Shown piece after piece: positions 45,478-54,318 of a stretch of 64,000 nt of DNA (positions within the stretch are counted from its first letter, which is position 1; each line of letters opens with the position of its first letter). The DNA is from Rhodococcus sp. KBS0724 (GTDB taxonomy: Bacteria; Actinomycetota; Actinomycetes; Mycobacteriales; Mycobacteriaceae). The translations under genes were made by a program, and so were the position numbers. The stretch is taken from positions 62,001-126,000 of the forward strand of contig NZ_VCBX02000002.1 in the NCBI RefSeq assembly GCF_005938745.2, read 5' to 3'. The notes below the pieces were generated by a model, which saw only the letters and a program-made list of their open reading frames with translations, was not told where the DNA came from and searched no databases.

Positions 45478-46368
45478 ATGGAAATGGATCTGCGAGCACT
45501 CACTTACTTCGTTGCAGTGGCCAAACACGGCTCGGTCAGCGCAGCGGCTTTAGACTGTTCCGTATCGCAACCAGCGATTTCACGTCAGATCGCGACCATG
45601 GAGCGGAAAATGAAGATTCGCTTGTTCCGGCGGACTGCAGCCGGAATGCGACTGACGCCGGCCGGAGCCCGACTGCGTGAACTCGCCTCCGATATCCTGA
45701 TCCGATCCGATCGCGCAACCGAAGTGATGCGCACGTTGTATGAAGGACAACCGTCATTCCACGTCGCTTCCCCCGAGACGACATTCAATTTCTTCATTGC
45801 CCCGTTCATTGCAGCAACAGGGGCGCCGATCGTCGACATTCGCGCGGAACGCCCCGCCGACGTCTACAACACCCTCAGCGACGGCATCGACCTCGCTGTC
45901 GGGACATCGCCTCCGCCGCCACACCTGGCCTCGTTGCGCCTCATCGACACACCGATCATGGTGCAGTTTCCCGAGATCCCGGACTGGGCAACAGAAAACG
46001 GTGCCGTCGACCTGGAAACTATCGCCGGTCGGCAGATCATCATGCCCGGCTATGGAAGTGCAGTGGAGAGAACAGTGGTCGAACATGCCGTGGCACGCGG
46101 ACTCGATCTCACCTTTTCCGGCACTACCAGCACCGGCACAATGGCTCAGGCCCTAGCCGCGTCCGGACGAGGCAGCGCTTTGGTCATCGAACCAGCTCAA
46201 CACGACCTGCGCCACGCATTTCTCTTCAGCGAGGGAACCCCACTGGCCGTAACACTGTACGCGGCCTGGGAAACCGAGCACTACCTCACCGAAACAATTC
46301 AGACGATAGCGCGAGAATTGGCCGAGTGGATGCCACGTCGACAAACCGTTACAGCGCCTACCCTTTGA
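45478..46368 (+). CDS. LysR-family regulator
   Basis: A 296-residue regulator. The N-terminal HTH is LRALTYFVAVAKHGSVSAAA, SVSQPAISRQIATMERKM and LFRRTAAGMRLTPAG. The effector domain follows. It is divergent from the MHS transporter-amidohydrolase pair, so it is the expected activator of that operon, with the imported compound or its product as inducer. Confidence 0.9.
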   Translation: MEMDLRALTYFVAVAKHGSVSAAALDCSVSQPAISRQIATMERKMKIRLFRRTAAGMRLTPAGARLRELASDILIRSDRATEVMRTLYEGQPSFHVASPETTFNFFIAPFIAATGAPIVDIRAERPADVYNTLSDGIDLAVGTSPPPPHLASLRLIDTPIMVQFPEIPDWATENGAVDLETIAGRQIIMPGYGSAVERTVVEHAVARGLDLTFSGTTSTGTMAQALAASGRGSALVIEPAQHDLRHAFLFSEGTPLAVTLYAAWETEHYLTETIQTIARELAEWMPRRQTVTAPTL

Positions 46369-46745
46369 ACTAGCGGCTTTGCACCACGTTTCTTCGACGA
46401 ACTGAAGGGGGAAGCTTCGCCGACGGAGCGACCACAGCTCACGCTCTCCCGTGGACTGACTGTGGCCGGCATCTTGTCTGCGGCAGTCGAGAAACTGCGG
46501 TTGGGTGGGGCGTATCGCCTGCCATCAGTCAGGCGGGCCGGACGCCCCCGACGACGCGCTGATCGGCATCCTCACAGCAGCGAAGGCCAGCGAAACGCGA
46601 CTCCAGTTCAACAGTTATCCAGCCGATAAACTCGCATGCATGGTTGCCGGGTCAGGTGTTGTGGGCGACCGGCCTGCTCACCGCCTCGGCACCGACGGTT
46701 CGTACCGCCGGACGGTTCGTACTTCCGACGTTCAGGGCGACCGCT
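46369..46745. other. Unassigned stretch after LysR
   Basis: About 380 bases. Short coherent peptide pieces such as LTVAGILSAAVEKLRLGG and TAAKASETRLQFNSYPADK can be read in different frames, so it is probably a shredded gene. I do not recognise it. It ends abruptly where the repeat shared with 58000 starts. Confidence 0.35.
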
Positions 46746-47177
46746 CACCCACCCCCCGTTGCGCCGGGGGCCCGCTCTTTCCCGTTCCTTGCCGTTTTTC
46801 ACGCCTCGGGGGTCAGTCCAGTAAACGAAAGAGGACACCCCATTCAGGCAGAAACACCCGACAGCGCGATCAATGCTCTGTCCGGCAAATTTGACGACGA
46901 AGACTACCCGGCGTACAGCATGGGGCAGGCCGCCGACATTCTCGGTGTGCGGCAAGCGTTCCTGCGTAGTCTCGACGCCGCGAAACTCCTTACCCCGCAA
47001 CGCTCCGACGGCGGGCACCGCCGATACTCCCGCTACCAACTCCGTATCGCCGCCCGCGCCCACGAACTCGTCGCCAGCGGTACCCCGCTGGAGTCGGCGT
47101 GCCGGATCATCATTCTCGAAGATCAACTCGCCGAAGCCCGCCGTATCAACGCCGAACTTCGACACACCCAACAGCGC
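46746..47177 (+). repeat. About 430-bp direct repeat of 58000-58431 (offset 11254)
   Basis: The sequence from the CACCCACCCCCCG motif through most of the MerR-like gene is nearly identical to the copy 11.25 kb downstream, with only a few changes such as TTT for TTC in a Phe codon. The left border cuts through the leader hairpin, so only its right arm is present here. This is a recent duplication or gene conversion. Confidence 0.9.
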
Positions 47178-47207
47178 GGTAGCGAGCCCGGCACCGCACC
47201 CGAATAA
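46842..47207 (+). CDS. MerR-like HTH protein, copy 1 (ATT start proposed)
   Basis: A 121-residue MerR-type protein: YSMGQAADILGVRQAFLRSL and GGHRRYSRYQLRIAARAHEL are the HTH and wing. The end EDQLAEARRINAELRH is a short coiled coil. No ATG, GTG or TTG exists near the expected start; the nearest ATG (46919) would delete the first residues of the fold. GAGGA lies six bases before an ATT at 46842, and the same arrangement is kept in the copies at 58096 and about 55479. It is followed by the CIRCE site and hsp20, so a heat-shock-linked role is likely. Confidence 0.8.
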   Translation: MQAETPDSAINALSGKFDDEDYPAYSMGQAADILGVRQAFLRSLDAAKLLTPQRSDGGHRRYSRYQLRIAARAHELVASGTPLESACRIIILEDQLAEARRINAELRHTQQRGSEPGTAPE

Positions 47208-47244
47208 CCCGATTCACACCGCCGTCTTCCTCCGGAATTCCTCC

Positions 47245-47289
47245 ACAAAAATTCTGGCACTCGGACTTGCCGAGTGCCAGAATTTTTGT
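47245..47289. promoter_or_regulatory. CIRCE element (HrcA operator)
   Basis: GGCACTC-N9-GAGTGCC in the core, extended to perfect arms of 18 bases (47245-47262 and 47272-47289) with the canonical nine-base spacer. It lies 85 bases before hsp20. The right arm ends in a T-run, so the same structure may also terminate the MerR-like gene. Confidence 0.9.
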
Positions 47290-47373
47290 TTAACATGTTC
47301 TCGCACAGTAAGTTCGGTCGCCCGCCACGGTGGCAGGGACCATTCTTTTTCACGACATGGGAGGTGTGTTGCT

Positions 47374-47835
47374 GTGCTCCGTTTCGATCCTTTCACCGAC
47401 ATCGACTCGATCACCAAATCTCTGCTCGCCACAGGTTCCGGCAGCAGCCGCAGTCCACGATTCATGCCGATGGACCTCTACAAAGTCGACGACCACTACG
47501 TCCTGCACGCCGATCTTCCCGGTGTCGATCCCGGATCGGTCGACGTGCACCTCGACGGCTCCACCTTGACGTTGACCGCGCACCGCAGCGCCCCGTCCGA
47601 GGACGGTGTGAGCTGGCTGGCCGCTGAACGATTCGCCGGCACCTACCGACGCCAACTCTCCATCAGCGACGACATCGACAGCGAACGCATCACCGCCTCC
47701 TACGACAACGGAGTGCTGACGGTGAGCCTGCCGATCGCCGAAAAAGCGAAACCACGCCGCATCGACATCTCCGCCGGGCCACCCTCACGCGCCGGCACCG
47801 ATCAGACGGCGCAGCCGGCATCGATCGAAGCCTGA
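47374..47835 (+). CDS. Hsp20/alpha-crystallin small heat-shock protein
   Basis: A 153-residue chaperone. MDLYKVDDHYVLHADLPGVD opens the alpha-crystallin domain, and YDNGVLTVSLPIAEKAKPR closes it, with the conserved G-V-L. The GTG at 47374 follows GGGAGG by eight bases. It binds unfolded proteins as an oligomer without ATP. The upstream CIRCE element predicts repression by HrcA. A terminator follows 23 bases after the stop. Confidence 0.93.
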   Translation: MLRFDPFTDIDSITKSLLATGSGSSRSPRFMPMDLYKVDDHYVLHADLPGVDPGSVDVHLDGSTLTLTAHRSAPSEDGVSWLAAERFAGTYRRQLSISDDIDSERITASYDNGVLTVSLPIAEKAKPRRIDISAGPPSRAGTDQTAQPASIEA

Positions 47836-47858
47836 TCGCCTTCCCCTCGCGCACCTTC

Positions 47859-47912
47859 GGTGGGGTGATGCCCGAGAACCCTAGCGCAACAGGGTTCAGG
47901 CATCACCCCACC
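47859..47912 (+). terminator. Terminator after hsp20
   Basis: GGTGGGGTGATGCC at 47859 pairs with GGCATCACCCCACC ending at 47912, extended by AACCCT/AGGGTT in the inner stem with a small bulge. It is a strong hairpin followed by TTTCC. Confidence 0.85.
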
Positions 47913-48013
47913 TTTCCTGCTGCACTTTCCGCTGCGTCTGCCGGAGAAGCAAACCGTAAGCCCCACAACGGATATCACCACACACCCCTGCACGAAAACC
48001 CCGCCTCACAACC

Positions 48014-48355
48014 ATGACCACGTCGACCATTCCCCCACATGAGAACCCACACAACCTGCACGAGACCGAAGCGCCCACCCCACCTGTCCGGTGGAATCGA
48101 CACACACCGATCAGCAGCAGTGAATACAGCGACATGTCAATGATGTTCGGCGCCCTCTCGATCCTGACGTTCTGGATGTTCGGACTCGGCATCCTCCTCG
48201 GAGCCGCCGCTCTCGGCGCAGGCCTGTCGGCCCGCCGCCCCGACACCGCTGGACACAATTCAGGCGACGGACACGGCGCCATCGGAATCCTCACCGGCAC
48301 AGCAGGTATCACCTTCGGGATCGTGTTCCTCACGGCAGCAGTGCCACACCTGTAA
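48014..48355 (+). CDS. Small membrane protein, DUF4190-like
   Basis: A 113-residue protein with a polar Pro/His-rich first half and two hydrophobic segments (MFGALSILTFWMFGLGILLG and IGILTGTAGITFGIVFL). The pattern resembles the short actinobacterial DUF4190-type membrane proteins. The function is unknown. It starts 178 bases after hsp20, beyond the terminator, and is followed by another small gene. Confidence 0.65.
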   Translation: MTTSTIPPHENPHNLHETEAPTPPVRWNRHTPISSSEYSDMSMMFGALSILTFWMFGLGILLGAAALGAGLSARRPDTAGHNSGDGHGAIGILTGTAGITFGIVFLTAAVPHL

Positions 48356-48419
48356 GAACCGCACCCCCGAATCGGCAACCACACCACCCACCGAATCCGA
48401 ATTACCCAGGAGGTCAACG

Positions 48420-48569
48420 ATGCCTTCGACGATCACCGATACGGCACCATCCGCCCCCACCGACGAGCCGATCATCTGGAAAGAAGATCCGGACCGGCAA
48501 TCCTGGTGGAACCGCATCCTCTTCCCCACCCCACCACAAAACCCCCGAACAGATGAATTCCAGCCCTGA
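48420..48569 (+). CDS. Small hypothetical protein (49 residues)
   Basis: A short frame with a strong CAGGAGG seven bases before the ATG. The product is MPSTITDTAPSAPTDEPIIW followed by KEDPDRQSWWNRILFPTPPQ and a polar end. It has no known domain. The ribosome binding site and the terminator 47 bases downstream support it. It may form an operon with the membrane protein upstream. Confidence 0.6.
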   Translation: MPSTITDTAPSAPTDEPIIWKEDPDRQSWWNRILFPTPPQNPRTDEFQP

Positions 48570-48615
48570 CGCAGAGCCAGGCAACTTTCACAAACGGTCC
48601 CACCGAAGCTGATCA

Positions 48616-48659
48616 GGTGAGGTCCTCCTACACCCATCCGGACATAGGAGGACCTCACC
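48616..48659 (+). terminator. Terminator hairpin
   Basis: A perfect 15-bp stem, GGTGAGGTCCTCCTA (48616-48630) with its complement at 48645-48659, and a 14-base loop. It closes the small-protein transcription unit. Confidence 0.85.
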
Positions 48660-48825
48660 CGATCGCCCCCTGGGCCGAGGGCCTGGACTGAGTGTTTATG
48701 ACAGCTCGAGTCGAGACCACCGTGGGCGAGGCAGCAAGGTCTCACAGTTATCGCAATATGGTGGACTCGACGTGGGGTGTCATGCCACACGCCTATATCG
48801 TCAACCCTTCCGTCCGATATCTGGG

Positions 48826-48966
48826 CGACATATGTCGAAAACACCCGCCGCCGAAGTTATTCGACATAGATTTCCGACACGAGTTTTCGACACCTCAGCC
48901 TGGAATCGACCTGGCGATACACACCGCCCGTCCGGGGATCCGTAAAACCGATCTATTTTCGACAGA
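48826..48966. repeat. Cluster of TGTCGAAA/TTTCGACA half-sites
   Basis: CGACATATGTCG (a perfect 12-base palindrome) is followed by ATTCGACAT, TTTCCGACACGAGTTTTCGAC and TATTTTCGACAG within 140 bases. The arrangement of inverted and direct TTCGACA units resembles a recombination (res-like) or partition site. A related 28-base copy lies at 59658-59687. No gene is convincing in the surrounding 48670-49053. Confidence 0.5.
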
Positions 48967-49053
48967 AACGCGCTCTCTGGTAGCCGACTGGTTCGTCACC
49001 CCCGTCGCTCCACCGCGCAATCGATAGACCGTGGTCTGATCGTCTGCTACCGG

Positions 49054-49218
49054 ACGTTCATAGTGGCCAGAAGACCACACAGCACTGCTACGCCGATCGA
49101 CGCGAACCCGAACCGGTAGGTATTTCTGATAGATCGGCGGTACGCGTCCCGCTTAGCCTGGACCTTGCCTGCGCTCTCGAACCAACAGCCACCAGGAGCT
49201 CCTTTCTCCGCATCTTGG
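49054..49218 (-). pseudogene. C-terminal relic of a small membrane protein
   Basis: The frame gives FESAGKVQAKRDAYRRSIRN, then TYRFGFASIGVAVLCGLLAT and MNVR before a TAG. This looks like real coding sequence with one membrane segment, but no start codon is available before an upstream stop. It is probably the end of a truncated gene. I do not recognise the family. Confidence 0.3.
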
Positions 49219-49276
49219 TGTCAACGACGGTTGAAAAGTGGTTCTGGCCCACTTTCCGTGATCAATTTTGAATACG

Positions 49277-49417
49277 TCAGCCGCTGAGGAGTATTCGTTT
49301 GCGGAGGAGGTCGAACCGAGCACGCCCGTACATCTGCCGTTTGAGCATCTTGATCCTTCTGTGGAATCTGACCACGCGGACGATCATGTCCTCCTCGGGT
49401 TGACCACGGAACTGAGG
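49277..49417 (-). pseudogene. ISL3-type transposase C-terminal relic
   Basis: The frame ends with RRIKMLKRQMYGRARFDLLRKRILL, the hallmark C-terminus of ISL3-family transposases (normally N-R-I-K-x-L-K-R-x-M-Y-G-R-A). Only about 45 codons remain. The upstream DDE domain is missing, so this is a leftover of a deletion or insertion event. Confidence 0.65.
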
Positions 49418-49608
49418 AGACGATATGAGCGGAACGGTGACACTGGAGAACAAGTGGCCGGTGCTGGGCCGGCATGCGCAGGCGACCGACTGGCTTCGGC
49501 TATGGACCGATCTCGGGCGGGCTCCCCGAAATTCGTCAAGAATCTGATCGGTGGACAATTGACGGAGGGACATCGCCGCCGCATCCACCGGAAGGCTTTC
49601 TTCCTCGG

Positions 49609-49836
49609 TCATGTACCCGACGCAATCAGCACTTCGTGTATCGGTACATCGAACAACTTCGCGACCCGTCGCAGCACCTCCGGGGACGACGGAGCTCGCA
49701 CCATCGACGTCCACTGGCGAACCTCAGACGGATACACGCGGAGCGCTCGCGCAGCTTCCTCATTGCTCGCATAGCCCCGCACATCGATCTGTTCGCGAAC
49801 CCACATACTGAAGCCGCTCTTGCTCATGCACGTCAT
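49609..49836 (-). CDS. XRE-like helix-turn-helix protein
   Basis: A 75-residue protein. SMWVREQIDVRGYASNEEAA and RALRVYPSEVRQWTSMVRAP form the helix-turn-helix, and PEVLRRVAKLFDVPIHEVLIAS is the typical C-terminal helix pair. ATG codons at 49836 and 49827 are both possible. Its stop overlaps an ATG (ATGA at 49612) of a second frame that reads MTEEESLPVDAAAMSLRQLS but soon runs into relic sequence. It may be the surviving regulator of a damaged pair. Confidence 0.7.
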   Translation of the reverse strand: MTCMSKSGFSMWVREQIDVRGYASNEEAARALRVYPSEVRQWTSMVRAPSSPEVLRRVAKLFDVPIHEVLIASGT

Positions 49837-49967
49837 TTTCCCACGGAATGTGGGATTGTCAGCACAGCGAATCACAGGCAATATCGACAACGCGTCGCGA
49901 GTTATCCCCAAGAGCTGTACCCGAATTGGGGATAGTTCAATACTCAAGTATCCGTTACGTGACGAAA

Positions 49968-50351
49968 TTGGCATTCGGCACTCGGTGCCGTATATCGTGT
50001 TTTTGCTCTAACGGACTGCTGGGCCAGTCGCGTGATGAGCCGCCCCGCCGGCGTGACATCCCCCGGATCGAGGTCATCGGCGTCGTCGTGTCGTACGTGG
50101 CCCTGTTCGGTCTGCTGCTGTTCACCGCGTCTCTGACTCTTCCTCCGGAACTGCTGTCTCGCGTACTCGGGCACGGGGTGAACTTCGTCGACTATCTCAC
50201 GCTGGCCTGGTTGCTGGCGTCCATCGCGACCATCGGCGGGGCGCTCGGGTCCGGTCTCGAGGATGACGCTGCCGTCAAGGATGCGGCGTACGGGGTTCGG
50301 CAGCGGCAACGTATCGAGGAGACGCGGCAGCCGTCGAACGAGGCGGGGTGA
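49968..50351 (+). CDS. Two-segment membrane protein of unknown function
   Basis: The reliable part is IEVIGVVVSYVALFGLLLFT (first membrane segment), VNFVDYLTLAWLLASIATIG (second) and a charged tail with GSGLEDDAAVKDAAYGVRQR. The start is uncertain: a TTG at 49968 or an ATG at 49848 are in frame and neither has a good ribosome binding site. It is divergent from the XRE-like gene. I see no gene in the next 290 bases. Confidence 0.5.
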   Translation: MAFGTRCRISCFCSNGLLGQSRDEPPRRRDIPRIEVIGVVVSYVALFGLLLFTASLTLPPELLSRVLGHGVNFVDYLTLAWLLASIATIGGALGSGLEDDAAVKDAAYGVRQRQRIEETRQPSNEAG

Positions 50352-50639
50352 TCGGGACTAGCGAGCGCGCGCGATTCAGCCGTGGTGCCCAATCCGGGGA
50401 CGTCTTCGGATGATCGAGTGCCAGATCGGGTGCTCGACCGATCGGTAGCCCGCTGCAGGTTTGGTTTGGCTTCCTACGCCCTGCGCTACTGTCCCTCATC
50501 CAGCATTGTTGCCGGGTGCGATGGTGGGTGGTGAGCAGGAGGTGGTCGAACCGAGGGTCCTCCTGGACGCTGATCAGGTGTGCGCGCTGGCTGGACTTCG
50601 CGCTACGGCTAAGGCCGAGATGATCCATCACTAGCTTGG

Positions 50640-51375
50640 AAACCAGCGACGACGACACGGAGCCCAAGGGCGGCGCGTCAAGGACCGTCGCAGCGCTCAT
50701 ACGCCATGGGCCCATGGTGTCGGCGAACAACCAGATCGTGTTGGTGGCCAACGCGATCGCGCCCGAGGCGAAGGCGCCCACGAACACCTTTGACAATCCG
50801 GTGACCAGCCGCTACGGCCGGTTAGCGCGCACCATCCCAGACAGCAGTCGCAGTCGCCGCAGCCCTGACGGCGCGAAGTACCGGACGCCGCCCTCGGTGC
50901 GCGCAGACGGGAACCGCCGCGCCGCGCCGGGCCTGAGGACCGGCTCACCGAGGACGCGGGCGATCGCGAGTTCAGTGACGGTGCGGACGCGACGCTCGAC
51001 GTGGACGCCGCCGACTCCGGCGACAGAGATGAGCGCGAATTTGTGTTGGTCGCTGACATCGGCCACCACCGGCAAGGTGTCCTCGCGGCGCGGCAGATCG
51101 GTGAGGTACACGACGACGTCTTCCTCTTCGGAGGACGGATCGACCGTGTCGATGACGTCGGCGAAATCAGCTTGCTCGTCGGGCAGGTACGGTTTGCGGC
51201 GCACGCACGTCGTCCACCGGCGCGCGAGCCGGTGAGTGCTGCGCAGGCGTTTCGGCAGGTACTCCGCGATGCGTTCGGCAATTTCCGCTGGTTCGCCCGG
51301 ATCCGCGATCAGCAGTACCGAGACCTGCTCACCCCCGGCACCGGAGCGCCCTCCCCGCACATGCTCGTTCGCCAT
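50640..51375 (-). pseudogene. Frameshifted membrane-associated protein gene
   Basis: From the ATG at 51375 the frame is sensible: ADPGEPAEIAERIAEYLPKR, DVVVYLTDLPRREDTLPVVA and GGVRYFAPSGLRRLRLLSGM. Near 50820 it shifts to a frame with SKVFVGAFASGAIALATNTI and WLFADTMGPWRMSAATVL, a membrane segment expected to continue. It then stops matching at about 50690, as if cut. Similar two-part proteins are common in actinobacteria but their function is unknown. One frameshift plus a truncated 3' end make it a pseudogene. Confidence 0.6.
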
Positions 51376-51540
51376 CACCGCCTTCACGTACCCGCTCACT
51401 CTGCCCCCAAACTCCAGGCAGCAGGGTGCGAGTCGATCACAGCGCCGCCACGGATATCCGCGGCCAACCCGTGTCCGGTAGACATCCCCAACAGCGACCG
51501 CGAACGCTCGACGGACCTGATCGAGCTCGTCGAGCTGCTG

Positions 51541-52260
51541 GTGAACAGCATCGTCAACACCCCGAAGTCGTTCGAGACCGACTTCGACGAGATTGACGTC
51601 CACAAGACCGAGTTTCTGGAGGCGGAGGAGTTCGCCCGGAAGGACCTCGAGGCCGCGCGAAAGTCGGCGGCCGGCGCAGGCGCCGGGTTCACCGCGGGCG
51701 CCGCGGTCGCGAGCATTGCCCCGACAGCTGCGTTGTGGGTGGCCACCACCTTCGGCACCGCATCGACCGGCACCGCGATCTCCACTCTCTCCGGGGCCGT
51801 CGCGACCAAGGCTGCTCTGGCCTGGCTCGGAGGAGGAGCCATCGCGGCCGGAGGCGGAGGCACTGCGGCAGGCACTGCGCTACTCGCTCTCGCCGGCCCC
51901 ATAGGCTGGACAGTCGCGGGGGCCACCCTCCTCGCATCCATCGCGCTGTTCACCAAGAACAAGTTCGAGAACCGCGAGGCGAAGCAGGAGGCGCTGACCG
52001 CGGTGAAGCACAACACCGCGCTCGTCCATACGATGGACGCCCAGATTGATTACCTCCTCCAGCGGACCACCTCCCTTCGCGAGCTACTCGTGCAGAGTTA
52101 CAGCGAAGCGCTGAGGTGCTTCGGCCCCGACTTCCGCGCATTGCCTGCGCCCCAGCAGTCCCAGCTCGTCGCGCTGGTGAACAACACAACAGCATGCGCC
52201 GAACTGCTGAGCCAGCGCATCGAGCAGCACACCCAAGCGCATCGAGCAGCGCGCCGATGA
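51541..52260 (+). CDS. Glycine-zipper membrane protein
   Basis: About 240 residues. An acidic helical start (FETDFDEIDVHKTEFLEAEE) is followed by a long Gly/Ala-rich hydrophobic part with the repeated small-residue pattern GGGAIAAGGGGTAAGTALLA and LAGPIGWTVAGATLLASIAL. A helical, probably coiled-coil end follows. Such glycine-zipper regions insert in membranes, and some are toxins or defence effectors. The start is unclear: coding character begins somewhat upstream, around 51484, without a start codon, and the region overlaps the antisense pseudogene end. The function is unknown. Confidence 0.6.
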   Translation: MNSIVNTPKSFETDFDEIDVHKTEFLEAEEFARKDLEAARKSAAGAGAGFTAGAAVASIAPTAALWVATTFGTASTGTAISTLSGAVATKAALAWLGGGAIAAGGGGTAAGTALLALAGPIGWTVAGATLLASIALFTKNKFENREAKQEALTAVKHNTALVHTMDAQIDYLLQRTTSLRELLVQSYSEALRCFGPDFRALPAPQQSQLVALVNNTTACAELLSQRIEQHTQAHRAARR

Positions 52261-52780
52261 TGAGTGACGATTACTGCCTCGGCGTGGTGTGTGCTGTTCG
52301 CAGCGTCGGTCTTAGCTACACGGCGCTGCTCGTTACCTCTCCTGAGGCCCGAGATCAAGCACTGCAGTTCGCGACAGTCGACGCAACGGTGTACGGCGCG
52401 CTTGTCCTCCGCGAGAAGAGAATGTTCCGCACGATCATCTTAATAGACTGTCGCCCTTAATATTTCAAGCTGCTATCGGCGCCCCCACTGCCCCACTGTC
52501 CGTGTGGTGGCCAGCCTCTCGCGGCGCCCAGGCCGACGCCGATCGCCGCAAGCAACTCACCGAGCCACGTGCTGTCTCCGGTCCATGTTTGCGTTCGCGG
52601 CAGATGGATGTAGGCGAGAACGGCCACTTGCATCCCTTGATCGCTGTCGGTAGCCAAGGAAGCTCATGACGCCCACCCATCCACATGATTCATCCGCACC
52701 CGATATCGACGAACCGGCTGATATGCAGCTGGCGGTAGCGGCCACTGTCAAGTGACAACGGCTGAATCTAGAATCAACGA
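52261..52780. other. Gene-poor stretch
   Basis: About 520 bases. No frame shows a ribosome binding site plus a sensible protein. Small frames on both strands are short and unlike any known family. Confidence 0.4.
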
Positions 52781-53098
52781 ATGACGAACTCTGCCAACCC
52801 GACCACGACCACAATCGAGTAGATTACGAGTTGGTTCAGCGCCCTCGCCAGCGGTGCTCGCCGCGCGCTTTTCGTCAGCCCACACGAAGAAATCCCCCAA
52901 AAGTATGTCGACGAGATACTTCTCAAAGGCCAGAAAGTCGCTCTCCCTTGGTTTGCCGATTCGACCACGACGAAATCATTCCAATTGCCCGACGCTGTAG
53001 CCGACTATGTCAACGGACTCCACAATCCTATGGAGGCAGTGACATCGACAGCCCTCACCCGCACTCCCAGCAGGGCAGCCCCGAACACTCAACCCTGA
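52781..53098 (+). pseudogene. Small gene interrupted by an in-frame TAG
   Basis: The frame reads MTNSANPTTTTIE, then TAG at 52820-52822, then continues sensibly for 91 codons: WFSALASGARRALFVSPHEE, KGQKVALPWFADS and PDAVADYVNGL. The TAG replaces one codon (for example CAG or AAG) without any frame change. It is either a fresh nonsense mutation or a readthrough site. I do not recognise the protein. Confidence 0.6.
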
Positions 53099-53320
53099 AT
53101 ACAATGCCACACAAGAACTTCGCTACAACAGCATTCGACGCCCGTTCCGACAACCAGCCCTTCCTGCCGAACCAACCGACTCTCCCGAATCAGAAGCGGA
53201 ACGGTTGACCACCGGTCGCAAGGATTCGCCACAACTGGCCTACCCCCGGCTATCGATCGCCGGGGCCCGCCTGGGCTGTGAGATTTGCATTCGTTCCCAG
53301 CCCAGACGAACGTGTGCAGC

Positions 53321-53500
53321 ATGACTCAACACCATAAATGCGCCGTCAAGAACTGCGCCACAACTGCGACAAGAAGGCTCGGAGGCGACGCAAAAGGCGT
53401 CCGCCAGCTTGGACAAGTCGAACCGCCGGAAGCCTCGGTGGAGATATGGCTGTGCGACGACCACGAATTGAGCGACGCTGGCTGGGAGTGGATTTCCTGA
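53321..53500 (+). CDS. Small putative zinc-binding protein (59 residues)
   Basis: A 59-residue protein, starting MTQHHKCAVKNCATTATRRL and ending WLCDDHELSDAGWEWIS. Two pairs of ligands, C-x4-C and C-x2-H, could bind one zinc ion. Similar tiny C-H proteins are common in actinobacterial plasmids and phages. No clear Shine-Dalgarno sequence is present. Confidence 0.5.
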   Translation: MTQHHKCAVKNCATTATRRLGGDAKGVRQLGQVEPPEASVEIWLCDDHELSDAGWEWIS

Positions 53501-54318
53501 TCGGTCCGAACGATCCCGACTGGGTATCTCTGTCCACTCTTGCTCGTTATCCCCGCCCCGATCCGTCAGGTGCGGGATGTTTTGTGCGCTCAATGGGACC
53601 CGGCGGCGCGAAACCTGTGAGCGCCGCACGCCGCCGGGTGATGCGCACCGAACCCGAACGATGCGCTCCTGTCCACCGCTGGCGAAAGAGGTGGCCAGCA
53701 AGCGGACCTGTGCAGCACGTCCCGCACGCCCGAGGTCAGCGGCACAGGCAAGGCGTATCCGGTCAGGTCAGATCTAAACCTCGACATGAACAGGCCCCGC
53801 TGGACGAGTCGGGGAACGGTAATCCGGCGGGGCCTGACACCCCTCCGGAGGAGCTGTGTTTTCAACTCCTTGCGGCGGTGCGCGACGAACGTACCGGTGG
53901 AGTCTCACCGTCATTATTTACGTACCGGTAGCCGGGACCGGACGGTTGTCAGTCCAGGGACTCTTCGAGCGACCCACGATGCCCGCCCCGAGATCCTTGT
54001 GCGGGGCATTTTGTGTGTGAGGGGTGGGCCCGCCGACGCCAAACTTGTGAGCGAGCGCCGGCGGGTGCACATCGCCTTCCGATGCGATGCACTTTCCCCT
54101 TCGTCCATCTTCTGGCTGTGACCGCACGAGAAGGTGGACCTCCTGCGGCGTACCACTTTCCCGTGATCTCAGCGCCGCACCACCGGCATACCCGAACGGT
54201 GAACCTCAAACACGGATTCTGTCCCGCCCCAACATGTCAGGTGACTTGCCGGGTTGGGGGTTTGTGTATCCAACCCGGCAAGCCGATGGCCCGCCGGAAA
54301 GGTCGGGGGGACATTCCG
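53501..54318. other. Stretch of decayed coding sequence and hairpins
   Basis: About 800 bases. There are several hairpins, such as the inverted repeat AGGCCCCGC/GCGGGGCCT around 53785-53848 and GCCCCG/CGGGGC around 53983-54006. Some short Cys-rich peptides are readable on the minus strand (CRWCGAEITGKWY near 54180; CELCHERFTAQQVLAIYGLA near 54370). These look like zinc-ribbon fragments, but none forms a convincing gene. Confidence 0.35.

Noticed and set aside
48692..49027. A 111-codon plus-strand frame
   Set aside because: It runs through the TTCGACA repeat cluster and shows no motif or ribosome binding site.
49424..49546. A 40-codon plus-strand frame with a good GAGGAG
   Set aside because: It overlaps the ISL3 relic and the antisense frame downstream of the XRE-like gene; there is no independent support that it is a gene.
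50812..51603. The full minus-strand frame start at 51603
   Set aside because: The first 76 residues look like antisense of the plus-strand gene; the coherent protein begins at the ATG at 51375.
52820..52822. Pyrrolysine or other recoding at TAG codons
   Set aside because: No PylT/PylS-type genes are in the window, and the second TAG lies in a gene that also has frameshifts, so mutation is the simpler explanation.
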